From: Fulvivirga ulvae
GTDB lineage: Bacteria; Bacteroidota; Bacteroidia; Cytophagales; Cyclobacteriaceae
Direction: 5' to 3'
Length of the DNA stretch: 64,000 nucleotides
Assembly (NCBI RefSeq): GCF_021389975.1
Contig: NZ_CP089981.1
Span: 5,605,501 to 5,669,500, forward strand
The notes under the pieces were generated by a model. It saw only the letters and a program-made list of their open reading frames with translations, was not told where the DNA came from and ran no database searches. The translations under genes and the position numbers were made by a program. Below, in pieces: positions 16,990 through 25,214 of this stretch. Position 1 is the first letter of the stretch. Each line of letters starts with the position of its first letter.

Positions 16990-18189
16990 TTATTTACTCT
17001 TTTGATAAAATGATTCAATCATATGGTGAAAAGCTATCAGATCATTGGCATCTATTTCCACTTTAAAATCTAACCGCTGATACTCTTTAAAAATCTTCTG
17101 CACTTCCTCCAAAGGTACTTGTGACTTCAGGCTGATCCTATTCATCAGGTTATCATCCGGCACATTGGTATGTAAATGATAATTGTGTCGAATATAAGCC
17201 AAAAAGAGATTCATCTTATGGTCAGCAATTTTTTTATGATTTTGCTCTTCAAAGTACAAATACCCCATGGTTTCGGCAAATTCAATAGTGGTATTGGTAT
17301 TAGGCTCCAAAACCGGGATTATTCGCTGCCTTCGCTTGGCATAGAATATCATATAGATTATAATGGTGGCTAATAACAGGTACCATGCCCACTTCAGTGC
17401 AGGTTGGGAAAGTATGTATTTTAGCGGGCTGTCCTTACTTTCAGTCTTCTCCAAAGGTGTTTTACTAAACTCATCCCAATAAACATGATCAGCGGCAAAA
17501 TAAGACATCATCTGTTCTATATACTCAAGAGACTTCTCATTCTTCATGTAGTAATTACTAAACACAAGCGGCGTGGTATGGAAATAGAAGTAGCCCTTAC
17601 CATACTTGGTTCTAAAAAAATTAGGCTTACCACCATTAAAGGAGGACAACACTTCAATTGCATCCGGACAGCTCAAACTATCAAGATACCCCCAATAATG
17701 ATTCACGGGCTGCCAATACACAATATATTCGTATGAATACTCATCAGGCTGATCGCTGAATTTCATGTTGATTTTTTCTGCAGGCTCAGAGCTGATCACG
17801 CCACATTTGTCAAGGTATATCTCATAGCTGACATCATAGGGAAACAGTACGGATGACATTAAAGCGGCATTACCCGCTGAAACAAAAGAAATAAGACTAT
17901 CGATATCCTCATACCCATAATAGGGTTCGCTCCCTAAAAAAACATAAAGAGATGACTCTTGTTCATTCGAAAGGTTGCTCGCAATCGGAGACTTCATAAC
18001 AGTAAAACTGTCTCCATAGTACGATTTCATTAATTCATGATAGATATAGCTGCCATAGGGCTGTTTACTATCAATCCTATAGGTTTCATTCCAGTTGAAA
18101 AACTTGTTGGTATTTGCTGTAAAGAAGAAAAATAAAAATACGACGACAAGGAAAACACCTATAATTATAAAGAGCTTTTTCTTATCCAT
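16990..18189 (-). CDS. DUF4350 domain membrane protein
   Basis: A 399-residue protein with an N-terminal helix (residues 7-24, IIIGVFLVVVFLFFFF) and a second membrane helix near 265-285 (WYLLLATIIIYMIFYA). A DUF4350-type region of Rossmann-like alpha/beta character lies between them, starting with SKQPYGSYIYHELM. A soluble helical C-terminal part follows. In Bacteroidota this family sits between DUF4129 and MoxR genes, exactly the order seen here. The start overlaps the end of the DUF4129 gene by 8 bases, and the stop is 2 bp from MoxR. No catalytic motif is evident; the role is probably structural within the MoxR-dependent envelope system. Confidence 0.88.
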   Translation of the reverse strand: MDKKKLFIIIGVFLVVVFLFFFFTANTNKFFNWNETYRIDSKQPYGSYIYHELMKSYYGDSFTVMKSPIASNLSNEQESSLYVFLGSEPYYGYEDIDSLISFVSAGNAALMSSVLFPYDVSYEIYLDKCGVISSEPAEKINMKFSDQPDEYSYEYIVYWQPVNHYWGYLDSLSCPDAIEVLSSFNGGKPNFFRTKYGKGYFYFHTTPLVFSNYYMKNEKSLEYIEQMMSYFAADHVYWDEFSKTPLEKTESKDSPLKYILSQPALKWAWYLLLATIIIYMIFYAKRRQRIIPVLEPNTNTTIEFAETMGYLYFEEQNHKKIADHKMNLFLAYIRHNYHLHTNVPDDNLMNRISLKSQVPLEEVQKIFKEYQRLDFKVEIDANDLIAFHHMIESFYQKSK

Positions 18190-18871
18190 TGGCCTGCTGA
18201 TTTATGGATTGGTAGTAGCTCCTGAACTTATGACTCATTTCAACCAAATATTTATCACCTAAGTCCTTCTCCCCATACCATATCAACTGATAAATACCTG
18301 TTATCTCTTCAAAGTAATTATAAGTATCATGTCCTTTCATTTCATAGAGATAGTCCATATTGGTCTTTTCCTTCCTCCAGTTTATCAGGCCATGAGTAGC
18401 AAGTTCCTTAATAATTATCAGGTAATATATTCTTAAGGCAAGCCGGTAATTCTTTTCTTCCACTACCTTTTTTAGCCACTTCATCAGGTCCGATTCCATA
18501 AGGTTTTCTTCAATGTCTTCCAGGCTTTGCTGAACACCTCCTGCCTTTTCTTTACTTCGCAACCGAAGGTTATTACCTGCAAGCTTACTTATGATGATGA
18601 TCAGAATGACGATAAAAACCGTAATAATTATGATCTGTAATGCCTGTCCACCCACCGGAAATATACTTCCACCTTCAGAAGTCCGGGTCGTGCTTTGCTT
18701 ACCATCACTTTCTTCTCTTTCCTTAGCCTCCTCTTTGTTTGGTGAATAATCGATCCCCTTTGTGATTTCCTCCCAGCGATGGCGATCGAAAGACTCAAAA
18801 TTATCTGCCTGCCCACTCCCAGAGAGGTACATACTAAAAAACATCACTATTGTAAGTACTACGGTTCGCAC
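18182..18871 (-). CDS. DUF4129 domain membrane protein
   Basis: The GTG at 18871 is the preferred start: it lies 4 bases after the upstream stop, has AAAGGAAAG ahead of it, and gives 229 residues beginning with a proper signal-like helix (VRTVVLTIVMFFSMYLSG). A longer frame from 18943 would overlap the upstream gene by 68 bases and put a basic tail before the signal. After an Asp/Glu-rich exported segment comes a membrane helix (IIIITVFIVILIIIISKLAG). A C-terminal cytoplasmic DUF4129 region follows, with NYRLALRIYYLIIIKELA and WYGEK. It is part of the SpoIIM-DUF4129-DUF4350-MoxR-DUF58 operon. Its molecular function is unknown. Confidence 0.85.
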   Translation of the reverse strand: MRTVVLTIVMFFSMYLSGSGQADNFESFDRHRWEEITKGIDYSPNKEEAKEREESDGKQSTTRTSEGGSIFPVGGQALQIIIITVFIVILIIIISKLAGNNLRLRSKEKAGGVQQSLEDIEENLMESDLMKWLKKVVEEKNYRLALRIYYLIIIKELATHGLINWRKEKTNMDYLYEMKGHDTYNYFEEITGIYQLIWYGEKDLGDKYLVEMSHKFRSYYQSINQQANG

Positions 18872-18875
18872 CTGA

Positions 18876-20690
18876 TTATCTTTCCTTTTTACCAAACATA
18901 GCAATTTGCTCCTTAAGCCAGGTGGCTTCTTTAATTTCCTCAAGCGTATAATACTGGATTGAAAAGCCCAGCAAAAACAGAGGCATTACCAAGGCTATTC
19001 CCAACACCATGACGATTCCGTTTATAATCAAGCCGGTATAATAAGCCGTATCCGGTTCAAGAACAAAGTTCGCCTCAATAAACTCTATATAAAAAGCAAA
19101 AAACGGAGTATCTGTTAAAATAAAAAAGGTAATCCCTATGAATATTAACAAAACATAAAACCCCAGAACCCTTCCCAAGGCTGCCCCAGACAGTTTACTC
19201 AGACGATTCATGGCTCCTATAAACGAGAGCCGCTCCCTGATGTAAATAAATGCACTAAAAAGAGCTACTGGCATAATTAATATCCAAATAAGAAATGAAA
19301 TGAATCCATTAGCAAAAAATGGTATATTAATTAGCACACTGCCGCATATCCCTGCCATCCAAATCCGTCGCTTACTCACCTCAATATTATGATAACCCGG
19401 AAACTGAATTAGTGTAAGATAAACGACCCCGGCAAAAAAAATGGAATTGATAACAAATAGCAGCGGAAATTCCTGGTAATCAATCAAAAAAGAAAGCTTC
19501 TTAAAAAACCAGGAGTTTACATGGATTATGTTATTGCTAACTGGCTCCCAAAGAACAACAGCAGCACCTCCTAAATAAACCAATGACAGAAGCAGTGCCG
19601 GTTTAAAATAGGGCTTAACTATTCTCTGATAGATCAAAATGGAGTCGCGAAAAATTTCATTCACCTTCCTTACCCTGCCCTCAAGTTGTGGAACTTTCAG
19701 GTTTCTGGACTGAAGGTGAGTTTCCTTCAAAGGTTGCAGTGTTCCATTTCTATGTTTGGAATATGGTATCCAGATAAAATAAAAGACCATAAAAAGCAAT
19801 GATACTAATATTAGGGCAAGCTTTATGAAATCCGGAAGCCCTGTATACCGGGTTACAAATGATTCTATTAATGCAGCAAATACAAGTATAGGAACAATGC
19901 CAATGAGCAGTTTGAGGCCGCGCCTGGCGGAAAGCTGAAAAGCCCTCACCCGAGAATGCGTACCTGGAAAAACGAACCCTCTGCCCAACACAATACCGGC
20001 TGCACCGGCAATCACAATAGATGAGATCTCCAAAGTTCCATGAAGCCAAATGCTTAAGAAGGATTCCATACCTAAACCTCTTTCAATAAAAAAATATTGA
20101 AACGTACCAACCATAATGCCATTATAAACCAAAACAATGACTGCTCCCAATGAGGCCAGAATACCTGTTATAAATGTTAGAAAAGCTACTCTCACATTAT
20201 TTAGGGTGATCCCCAGAAACATGTCCACCTCGTTGGAACTCTTGTAAACCCCCATAGGATCCCCCTCTTCTATATTTTTGACCGTCATGTCAACATAATT
20301 GTCTCCAAGAATGGATCGGGCAAACTCCGGATCATAAACGGAAGATACCACCCCTATGGCAAATGCCAGTAAAAAAACCGCTAATGCTGTCAATAATTCA
20401 TACCTGCAATGGAAAACTACACTTGGCAGGTCCTCCTTCCAAAAATTGACAAACTTGTTTCTGCTTTCCTTCTTGTTCTTATATATATTGTAAAACAGCT
20501 GTTGGGCAAGGTTATTAAGATATACGCGGATAGACCGGTTAGGGTAATTTGTACGTGCGTAAGACAGGTCATCTGTAATTTGTATGAAAAGATCACTAAG
20601 TTTGTCCGGGTCTCTTCTATTAAGGCGGAGGAGTTGTTCAAATTTCAGCCATTTTTCCTTATTTTGCTCGATGAACTTTGTCTCCTTCAT
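18876..20690 (-). CDS. stage II sporulation protein M-like (SpoIIM/DUF95) membrane protein
   Basis: The ATG at 20690 gives 604 residues; a TTG at 20699 would add only three. Residues 1-85 are soluble and helical. The SpoIIM-type region follows (about 95-320) with GDNYVDMTVKNI, a VYNGIMVGTF turn and LHGTLEISSIVIAGAAG, the pattern shared with DUF95 proteins. The C-terminal half adds six or more hydrophobic helices. The organism shows no sign of sporulation; in Bacteroidota this family is tied to MoxR operons and is probably an envelope membrane scaffold (inference). It is the first gene of the operon, and its ATG lies only 32 bp from the divergent RDD gene. Confidence 0.9.
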   Translation of the reverse strand: MKETKFIEQNKEKWLKFEQLLRLNRRDPDKLSDLFIQITDDLSYARTNYPNRSIRVYLNNLAQQLFYNIYKNKKESRNKFVNFWKEDLPSVVFHCRYELLTALAVFLLAFAIGVVSSVYDPEFARSILGDNYVDMTVKNIEEGDPMGVYKSSNEVDMFLGITLNNVRVAFLTFITGILASLGAVIVLVYNGIMVGTFQYFFIERGLGMESFLSIWLHGTLEISSIVIAGAAGIVLGRGFVFPGTHSRVRAFQLSARRGLKLLIGIVPILVFAALIESFVTRYTGLPDFIKLALILVSLLFMVFYFIWIPYSKHRNGTLQPLKETHLQSRNLKVPQLEGRVRKVNEIFRDSILIYQRIVKPYFKPALLLSLVYLGGAAVVLWEPVSNNIIHVNSWFFKKLSFLIDYQEFPLLFVINSIFFAGVVYLTLIQFPGYHNIEVSKRRIWMAGICGSVLINIPFFANGFISFLIWILIMPVALFSAFIYIRERLSFIGAMNRLSKLSGAALGRVLGFYVLLIFIGITFFILTDTPFFAFYIEFIEANFVLEPDTAYYTGLIINGIVMVLGIALVMPLFLLGFSIQYYTLEEIKEATWLKEQIAMFGKKER

Positions 20691-20722
20691 ATAACACAAC
20701 CGATTTGCTTTAAACTGGCAAT

Positions 20723-21448
20723 ATGCAAAAAATTGAAATTAACACCACACAAAATGTTAGTATTGAATTCGAAGCTGCTCTTCTTCGAGACAGAATTCTG
20801 GCATTCATTATAGATTTTCTCATTATGGGTGGGGCCTCCCTGGTTCTTTCTATCATTATTTCCATAGCATTTGTAAGCGCTGCGGAATACCTTTACTACC
20901 TTTTTATAGTACCCATCATATTTTTTTACAGTCTTGCATTTGAGACACTCAACCATGGACAGTCTCCCGGAAAAAGAGTACTGGATCTTAAAGTGGTAAA
21001 ACTAAATGGTGCAGAACCCCGCTCAAGCGACTATGTGCTTCGTTGGGCCTTCAGGATGATCGATATTTACTTATCGTTTGGAGTACTTGCTGCAATTTTT
21101 ATCGGAAGTTCAAATAAAAACCAAAGGCTCGGAGATATGGCCGCTGAAACAACCGTTATAAAAATTAAACCCGCAAAGGCATTGCGTCTCAATGATATCA
21201 TTAATATCAATTCGATTGACAATTATGAGCCAGTGTTTCCGGAAGTAAAAAAGCTCTCCGAAGACAATATGCTACTTATTAAAAATGTGATAGAAAGGTA
21301 TAAAGTCTTTCCCAATCAGGCACACCGTGAAGCAGTACATATGCTTGTAGCTAAGGTTAAAGAGGAAATTAACGTAGAGCAGGGAGCCAACAGAGATATC
21401 GATTTTCTTCAAACCCTGATTAAAGATTACGTAGTATTAACCCGTTGA
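20723..21448 (+). CDS. RDD family membrane protein
   Basis: A 241-residue protein. The RDD signature starts with FEAALLRDRILAFIIDFLIM (Arg/Asp in helix 1) and includes a NHGQSPGKRVLDLKVV segment after helix 2. A third helix follows the LRWAFRMIDIY segment. The last 90 residues are a soluble helical tail. RDD proteins are small integral membrane proteins of poorly known, transport-like function. The gene is divergent from the SpoIIM-like operon, with 32 bp between start codons, so the promoters must overlap and the two units are likely coregulated. Confidence 0.92.
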   Translation: MQKIEINTTQNVSIEFEAALLRDRILAFIIDFLIMGGASLVLSIIISIAFVSAAEYLYYLFIVPIIFFYSLAFETLNHGQSPGKRVLDLKVVKLNGAEPRSSDYVLRWAFRMIDIYLSFGVLAAIFIGSSNKNQRLGDMAAETTVIKIKPAKALRLNDIININSIDNYEPVFPEVKKLSEDNMLLIKNVIERYKVFPNQAHREAVHMLVAKVKEEINVEQGANRDIDFLQTLIKDYVVLTR

Positions 21449-21477
21449 TAACTAAAGCCTTATTAAACAACAGATAG

Positions 21478-21888
21478 TCAGGCCCTGGCCCTCAGGCCTC
21501 CTTGAGACTTTTTAATATGCTGCTTCAATTCCTTTTGCTTAAGCATAATATCAGCCAAAGACAAATGCAGATCCTTGCTATAAAGTTTGTAGATCAATTG
21601 CCACTCTCTCTCGTCCATAAAGCCATCAGCATTAGCTATTATGCTCAACCAGGCTACAAAGCGGACCTGTTCATTAATACAAAGCTGCTTCATACCGTGG
21701 ATCACCTCCTTATACAGCACTGAATGGTCAGTGTTTCTAAGCGTGTCTATCTCTTTTTGTAAAGAAGCTTCATCAATTTTTTCATATTGAGCCATTTTTT
21801 TCCCGGCCAAAAGCTCCTTATCATCAATAATGTGATCTGCATAAACCAGCAGAAAGTACATTTTAATAAGTGTTGATTGTCGTTTCAT
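21478..21888 (-). CDS. TerB-like small soluble protein
   Basis: A 136-residue helical protein. Its acidic turns YADHIIDDKELLAG near residue 16 and NADGFMDEREWQLIYKLY near residue 87 are the paired D-x-x-x-D-x-x-E turns of the TerB-like fold. This is the second such singleton in the window (the other is at 2517). It is convergent with the RDD gene (29 bp gap). The C-terminal tail is basic (KQHIKKSQGGLRARA). Nothing suggests a specific pathway. Confidence 0.65.
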   Translation of the reverse strand: MKRQSTLIKMYFLLVYADHIIDDKELLAGKKMAQYEKIDEASLQKEIDTLRNTDHSVLYKEVIHGMKQLCINEQVRFVAWLSIIANADGFMDEREWQLIYKLYSKDLHLSLADIMLKQKELKQHIKKSQGGLRARA

Positions 21889-22026
21889 GATTAATTGACG
21901 GATGTTTAATTACTCCGTACCAAAATCAATGCCATGAGAATAATACTTTTTATTCATTAAATTGAGCAATAATATCAAATTCCATAATCTCAATATGGGA
22001 ATAAAAATCAAAATTGGAACAAACAA

Positions 22027-22053
22027 GGTCACTGATGGATTACTTCAGTGACC
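22027..22053 (-). terminator. probable terminator hairpin after the 22075 gene
   Basis: Perfect 9-base arms (GGTCACTGA and its complement) enclose a 9-base loop, 22 bp past the stop of the minus-strand gene. A T-rich tail (TTGTTTG) follows on that strand. Confidence 0.5.
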
Positions 22054-22074
22054 AGCATCAGTGTCAGTTGCCTG

Positions 22075-23403
22075 TTACTTTTTACCTAATGCCATCAGCT
22101 TTTCAATATCATTATTAACAGATAGAGTGAGCAATGTAGTTGCAGTACAGAAAACCGGACTTGTTATGCAATGATGACCATTCCAGCTTCCATCTTCGTT
22201 TTGTATGCTGATTAACCGGCCAGATACATTGCTATACCATTCCCTCCATTCTTCATCCTGATTAATTATCAATGATTCGCCGGTTTGCAAATAACTTAAA
22301 AACTCTTCGCCTCCATTATTGCCAAACCCCTGGATCACCCGATCATCCTGTGCTGTTTCCTTTGCCGATTCATAAATCTGATAGGCTGTTGAGTATTTTT
22401 GCGCTTCATCCTTACTATAACCAATTTTTGAAAGTGCTTCAGTAGTAACAGGCTCATCGCTTTTTAACTTACCTTCCTTAACAGCTTTATCTATCTCTTC
22501 CCTTACTTTTCTGGCTTCCCTGGCACTCGCCCTTACTGAACCCGAAACAGAATAAAGTACGACCCCTGCCCCTTTTTCAACATTAACTTCACCTGAAGAA
22601 GCGTCGTAATTGCTCTTTTGATATGTTCTTGATTTCTCAAGAATGTCCATATCGATATCAGCGCCTTCATATTCTGCCGCCTCCAGGGCATTATTGGCCA
22701 GAGAAGACTGTAGCACTCCCGCCCAACCAGCTTCCCTGAAGCTTCCATCCTGATCCTGTTGCTGCTGGATTTTGTCGGCACAGATGTTCATACATTTTAC
22801 TACGCGCGCCTTATAGGAATCATTTTCCGCAATCTCACCTACAATGTTCGAAAAAAACTGAAGAGCAAGCACTGCATCAATATTGCCACCTAACTTCGTT
22901 TGTATCTGAGTATTGATCTCGCGAGTTATTTTCGGCTCATCAGGAGGCGTGGACTCTACAGCCTCCAGTAAGTAGTCCAGTGCATTCTTTAATTGCACTG
23001 AATAATGCCCCTTATACAGGGTATTTCCTGTTCTTAAAAAAGCCATTCCAACCATCGCGGTAGTTGCGGGGTCGGCATTTACCGAATGAGGGTCCAAAGT
23101 ACTCTGATCATAATGGCTTCCTGCTCCCCAGCCACCATTTATAAGTTGGGCTGCTGCCATCCAGTCCAGTCCCTTTTCAATGGATTGCTGAATGTTGGGT
23201 GAGGTATTAAAAATATAACTTTGGCCGGAAAACTCCTCGCCAAACACGGTTCTGAATATACATCCCTTTTTTACATAACAAACGGGAATGTTTCGCGAAT
23301 CATTCGAATTTTGACCATTTTCACCTGTTGGCCTTATCGTGGGAGCAGTCAGAAATATGGAGCCCATAGCCAGAGCCACACTAAAAGTTTTGAAAGTTAT
23401 CAT
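22075..23403 (-). CDS. exported prenyltransferase/toroid-repeat-like protein of unknown function
   Basis: A 442-residue protein with an N-terminal signal-like stretch (FSVALAMGSIFLTAP). Two or three segments look like alpha/alpha-toroid repeats of the squalene-cyclase/prenyltransferase type: GLDWMAAAQLINGGWG near residue 78, QQQDQDGSFREAGW near 210 and SIQNEDGSWNGHHC near 405. Between them lies a charged helical insertion (about 285-365). Paired cysteines occur (CYVKKGC, CMNIC, HHCITSPVFC). The DXDD catalytic motif of cyclases is not seen, so enzyme activity is doubtful. The fold guess rests on the Q-x-x-D-G-S-W repeats. It is flanked by small unrelated genes, and the function is unknown. Confidence 0.7.
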   Translation of the reverse strand: MITFKTFSVALAMGSIFLTAPTIRPTGENGQNSNDSRNIPVCYVKKGCIFRTVFGEEFSGQSYIFNTSPNIQQSIEKGLDWMAAAQLINGGWGAGSHYDQSTLDPHSVNADPATTAMVGMAFLRTGNTLYKGHYSVQLKNALDYLLEAVESTPPDEPKITREINTQIQTKLGGNIDAVLALQFFSNIVGEIAENDSYKARVVKCMNICADKIQQQQDQDGSFREAGWAGVLQSSLANNALEAAEYEGADIDMDILEKSRTYQKSNYDASSGEVNVEKGAGVVLYSVSGSVRASAREARKVREEIDKAVKEGKLKSDEPVTTEALSKIGYSKDEAQKYSTAYQIYESAKETAQDDRVIQGFGNNGGEEFLSYLQTGESLIINQDEEWREWYSNVSGRLISIQNEDGSWNGHHCITSPVFCTATTLLTLSVNNDIEKLMALGKK

Positions 23404-23480
23404 ATCAGTAAGTTTATTGTTATACCGATATGATGCGGAAAGGCAGACTATTCCATAAAAAGAAACAAAAAAGTGAAAAT

Positions 23481-23738
23481 TCAGTGTTTACCCTTAAACT
23501 TTTCCTCCCAATAGTTAGCCTCCTGCTGTATTTCAATTCGTTTCTGAGTTTCTGATGATTGGAGTGTTGAGCTTTTATCCCCCTTGGAAGAGGTGTGATA
23601 ATAACCACAGTGTGGACACCAATAGGCCGATATGGGACCACCACCGGAAGCAGACCTATATTTAGCCTGAAGGTGTATGAGGGCCTCTTCGGCCTCTCCC
23701 TTTGAATGGTAACATACCTTATTACTCACGCACTTCAT
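23481..23738 (-). CDS. small zinc-ribbon-like protein
   Basis: An 85-residue protein with an N-terminal CVSNKVCYHSK segment and a central WCPHCGYYHTSSK knuckle. This arrangement occurs in small zinc-ribbon proteins of bacteria and phages that read Y-x-C-P-x-C-x-x-[WY]-H. The C-terminal 30 residues are charged and helical. It lies 77 bp upstream of the 22075 gene on the same strand. Metal binding is inferred, and its job is unknown. Confidence 0.65.
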   Translation of the reverse strand: MKCVSNKVCYHSKGEAEEALIHLQAKYRSASGGGPISAYWCPHCGYYHTSSKGDKSSTLQSSETQKRIEIQQEANYWEEKFKGKH

Positions 23739-23792
23739 AGTTCACCAACTTCCGGTAGTGTAAAAATAGTTCCTGGTGTTATACTTTCATCA

Positions 23793-24035
23793 TTAGCTAA
23801 TTGACTCACGAACTTTGCCGGTATAATCTCTTAAGGCTGTCTTAAAGTCAACGTTATCATCCTTAATTTTATTAATTATATAAATAGCTGCAAATACATG
23901 AGTCAACTTTTCGCCTTCATCAGCACCGTTAATTTCAACGGCAGGCTCTTCCTCGTTAATTAAAGCCTCCTCTGCGGCTATCAATTCCTCTATGGTATTG
24001 TTTTCAACCAAACGTTTAATTTCAGGTATTTTCAT
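23793..24035 (-). CDS. DUF6952-like small protein
   Basis: An 80-residue acidic helical protein beginning MKIPEIKRLVENNTIEELIA. It matches, as remembered, the DUF6952 family of Bacteroidota, which is regularly found next to thioredoxin genes. Here it starts 6 bp after the thioredoxin stop, so the two are certainly cotranscribed. No cysteine is present, so it is not itself a redox protein. A role as partner or regulator of the thioredoxin is inference. Confidence 0.8.
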   Translation of the reverse strand: MKIPEIKRLVENNTIEELIAAEEALINEEEPAVEINGADEGEKLTHVFAAIYIINKIKDDNVDFKTALRDYTGKVRESIS

Positions 24036-24041
24036 TTGCTA

Positions 24042-24359
24042 TCAGTTTAATTTTCCCAACAATTCCAAAACTGCCTCCTCTTTGCTGGAAGCGACAGTAT
24101 CAACCAGCTCACCATCCTTAAAAACCGCAAAGAACGGGAGATTGGTTACTCCTGCAATCTTTCTTGCATCAGGATTCTTCTCGGCATCCACATCGATAAA
24201 TTTTATATCAGCAAACCGCTCGTCGTTAGATAGCCTTTTGAATTTAGGTGCAAAAAGCCTGCAACTGCCACACCACCCCGCAAAATACTTCACCACTGCC
24301 TTATCTCCTTTGTTTATTTCTTCCTTGAAATTTTCATCAGTTAATACTTCTACTGCCAT
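24042..24359 (-). CDS. thioredoxin-family protein with a CGSC active site
   Basis: A 105-residue single-domain thioredoxin without a signal peptide, so cytoplasmic. The active site is WCGSC (Cys30 and Cys33) instead of the usual WCGPC; Ser in place of Pro normally shifts the redox potential. The cis-proline loop is in GVTNLPFFAVFKDGELVD. The fold is otherwise complete. It heads a two-gene operon with the DUF6952-like protein. A peroxiredoxin often accompanies this pair in Bacteroidota, but none is nearby here. Confidence 0.93.
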   Translation of the reverse strand: MAVEVLTDENFKEEINKGDKAVVKYFAGWCGSCRLFAPKFKRLSNDERFADIKFIDVDAEKNPDARKIAGVTNLPFFAVFKDGELVDTVASSKEEAVLELLGKLN

Positions 24360-24557
24360 GTTCTATATTTTTTATGTTTAAACTAACTTATGGACGTATC
24401 AAATTTTCAGAAATCCTGCTTTAAAATTAAGACATCTTTTTAGCTCAGGCTCGACTTTTCAACATCTTTATGAATCCTTTCGCGAAAAAAGATATTTTAA
24501 CCTAGATTTGCTCTTTTATTTCAATGGATTGTTTCAATTGACTGATAACTATTATCT

Positions 24558-25160
24558 ATGGCTCTCAAAACCTTTGTTAAAGTAAGCACGGTAAACAACC
24601 TGTCTGATGCCCGTTATTGCGCAGGAATGGAGGTAGATATCATTGGGTTTAACCTCGAAAAAGAGAGTTCCAATTATATTTCACCTGAAAATTACAAAGA
24701 ACTTACAGAATGGCTTTCCGGAGTGCTGTATGCTGGTGAGTTTGATAGCTATAACAGTACCGAAATTATTAAAACCATAGAAGACTACAACATTGATTAT
24801 ATACAAGTTGCCGATTACGGACAAATCGACGATCTAAAAAAACTTGATATTCCTTTAATTCTCAAAATTGATATAAGTGCGTCGGGTCAAATTCCTGCTA
24901 ACCTGGAAATTGATTACCTGTTAATAACTTCTGAAGAAGATGAACTGACAGCAGACCAGATTAAAAAACTGTCAGATGTCTCCAACCATTACAACATTCT
25001 TTTGGGAGCCGGTATTACAGAGCAAAATGCAGAAACCGTCGTGAAAGAAACTAATGCATACGGAATTGCACTGCAAGGTGGTGATGAACTCAGACCAGGC
25101 TATAAAGATTATGATGAACTGGCAGATATTTTAGAAGCATTGGAGGAAGAAGATTACTAG
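24558..25160 (+). CDS. catalytically degenerate phosphoribosylanthranilate isomerase (TrpF)-like TIM barrel
   Basis: A 200-residue protein aligned by eye with TrpF. FVKVSTVNNLSDARYCAGME parallels the family start K-x-C-G-[IV]-T-N, IIGFNLEKESSNYISPE parallels the first phosphate-side loop, and GGDELRPGYKDYDEL parallels the C-terminal G-V-E-x-x-P-G-x-K-D. The catalytic Cys-Gly is Ser10-Thr11 here. The catalytic Asp expected near residue 126 falls in LLITSEEDE and appears lost. It is therefore unlikely to make tryptophan precursors; a sugar-phosphate sensing or altered enzymatic role is possible. No other trp gene is nearby. It is divergent from the thioredoxin pair. Confidence 0.75.
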   Translation: MALKTFVKVSTVNNLSDARYCAGMEVDIIGFNLEKESSNYISPENYKELTEWLSGVLYAGEFDSYNSTEIIKTIEDYNIDYIQVADYGQIDDLKKLDIPLILKIDISASGQIPANLEIDYLLITSEEDELTADQIKKLSDVSNHYNILLGAGITEQNAETVVKETNAYGIALQGGDELRPGYKDYDELADILEALEEEDY

Positions 25161-25214
25161 CACACTCTTCCTCATTATTTCAGGCTATGGCTCCTGGATC
25201 ACTCTCAGGATCAC

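Noticed and set aside
18872..18943. Longer N-terminus for the DUF4129 protein
   Set aside because: It overlaps the SpoIIM-like gene by 68 bases and puts a basic stretch before the signal helix; the GTG at 18871 fits better.
18876..20690. Evidence of sporulation from the SpoIIM-like gene
   Set aside because: The family is widespread outside spore formers and here belongs to a MoxR operon; no other sporulation gene is present.
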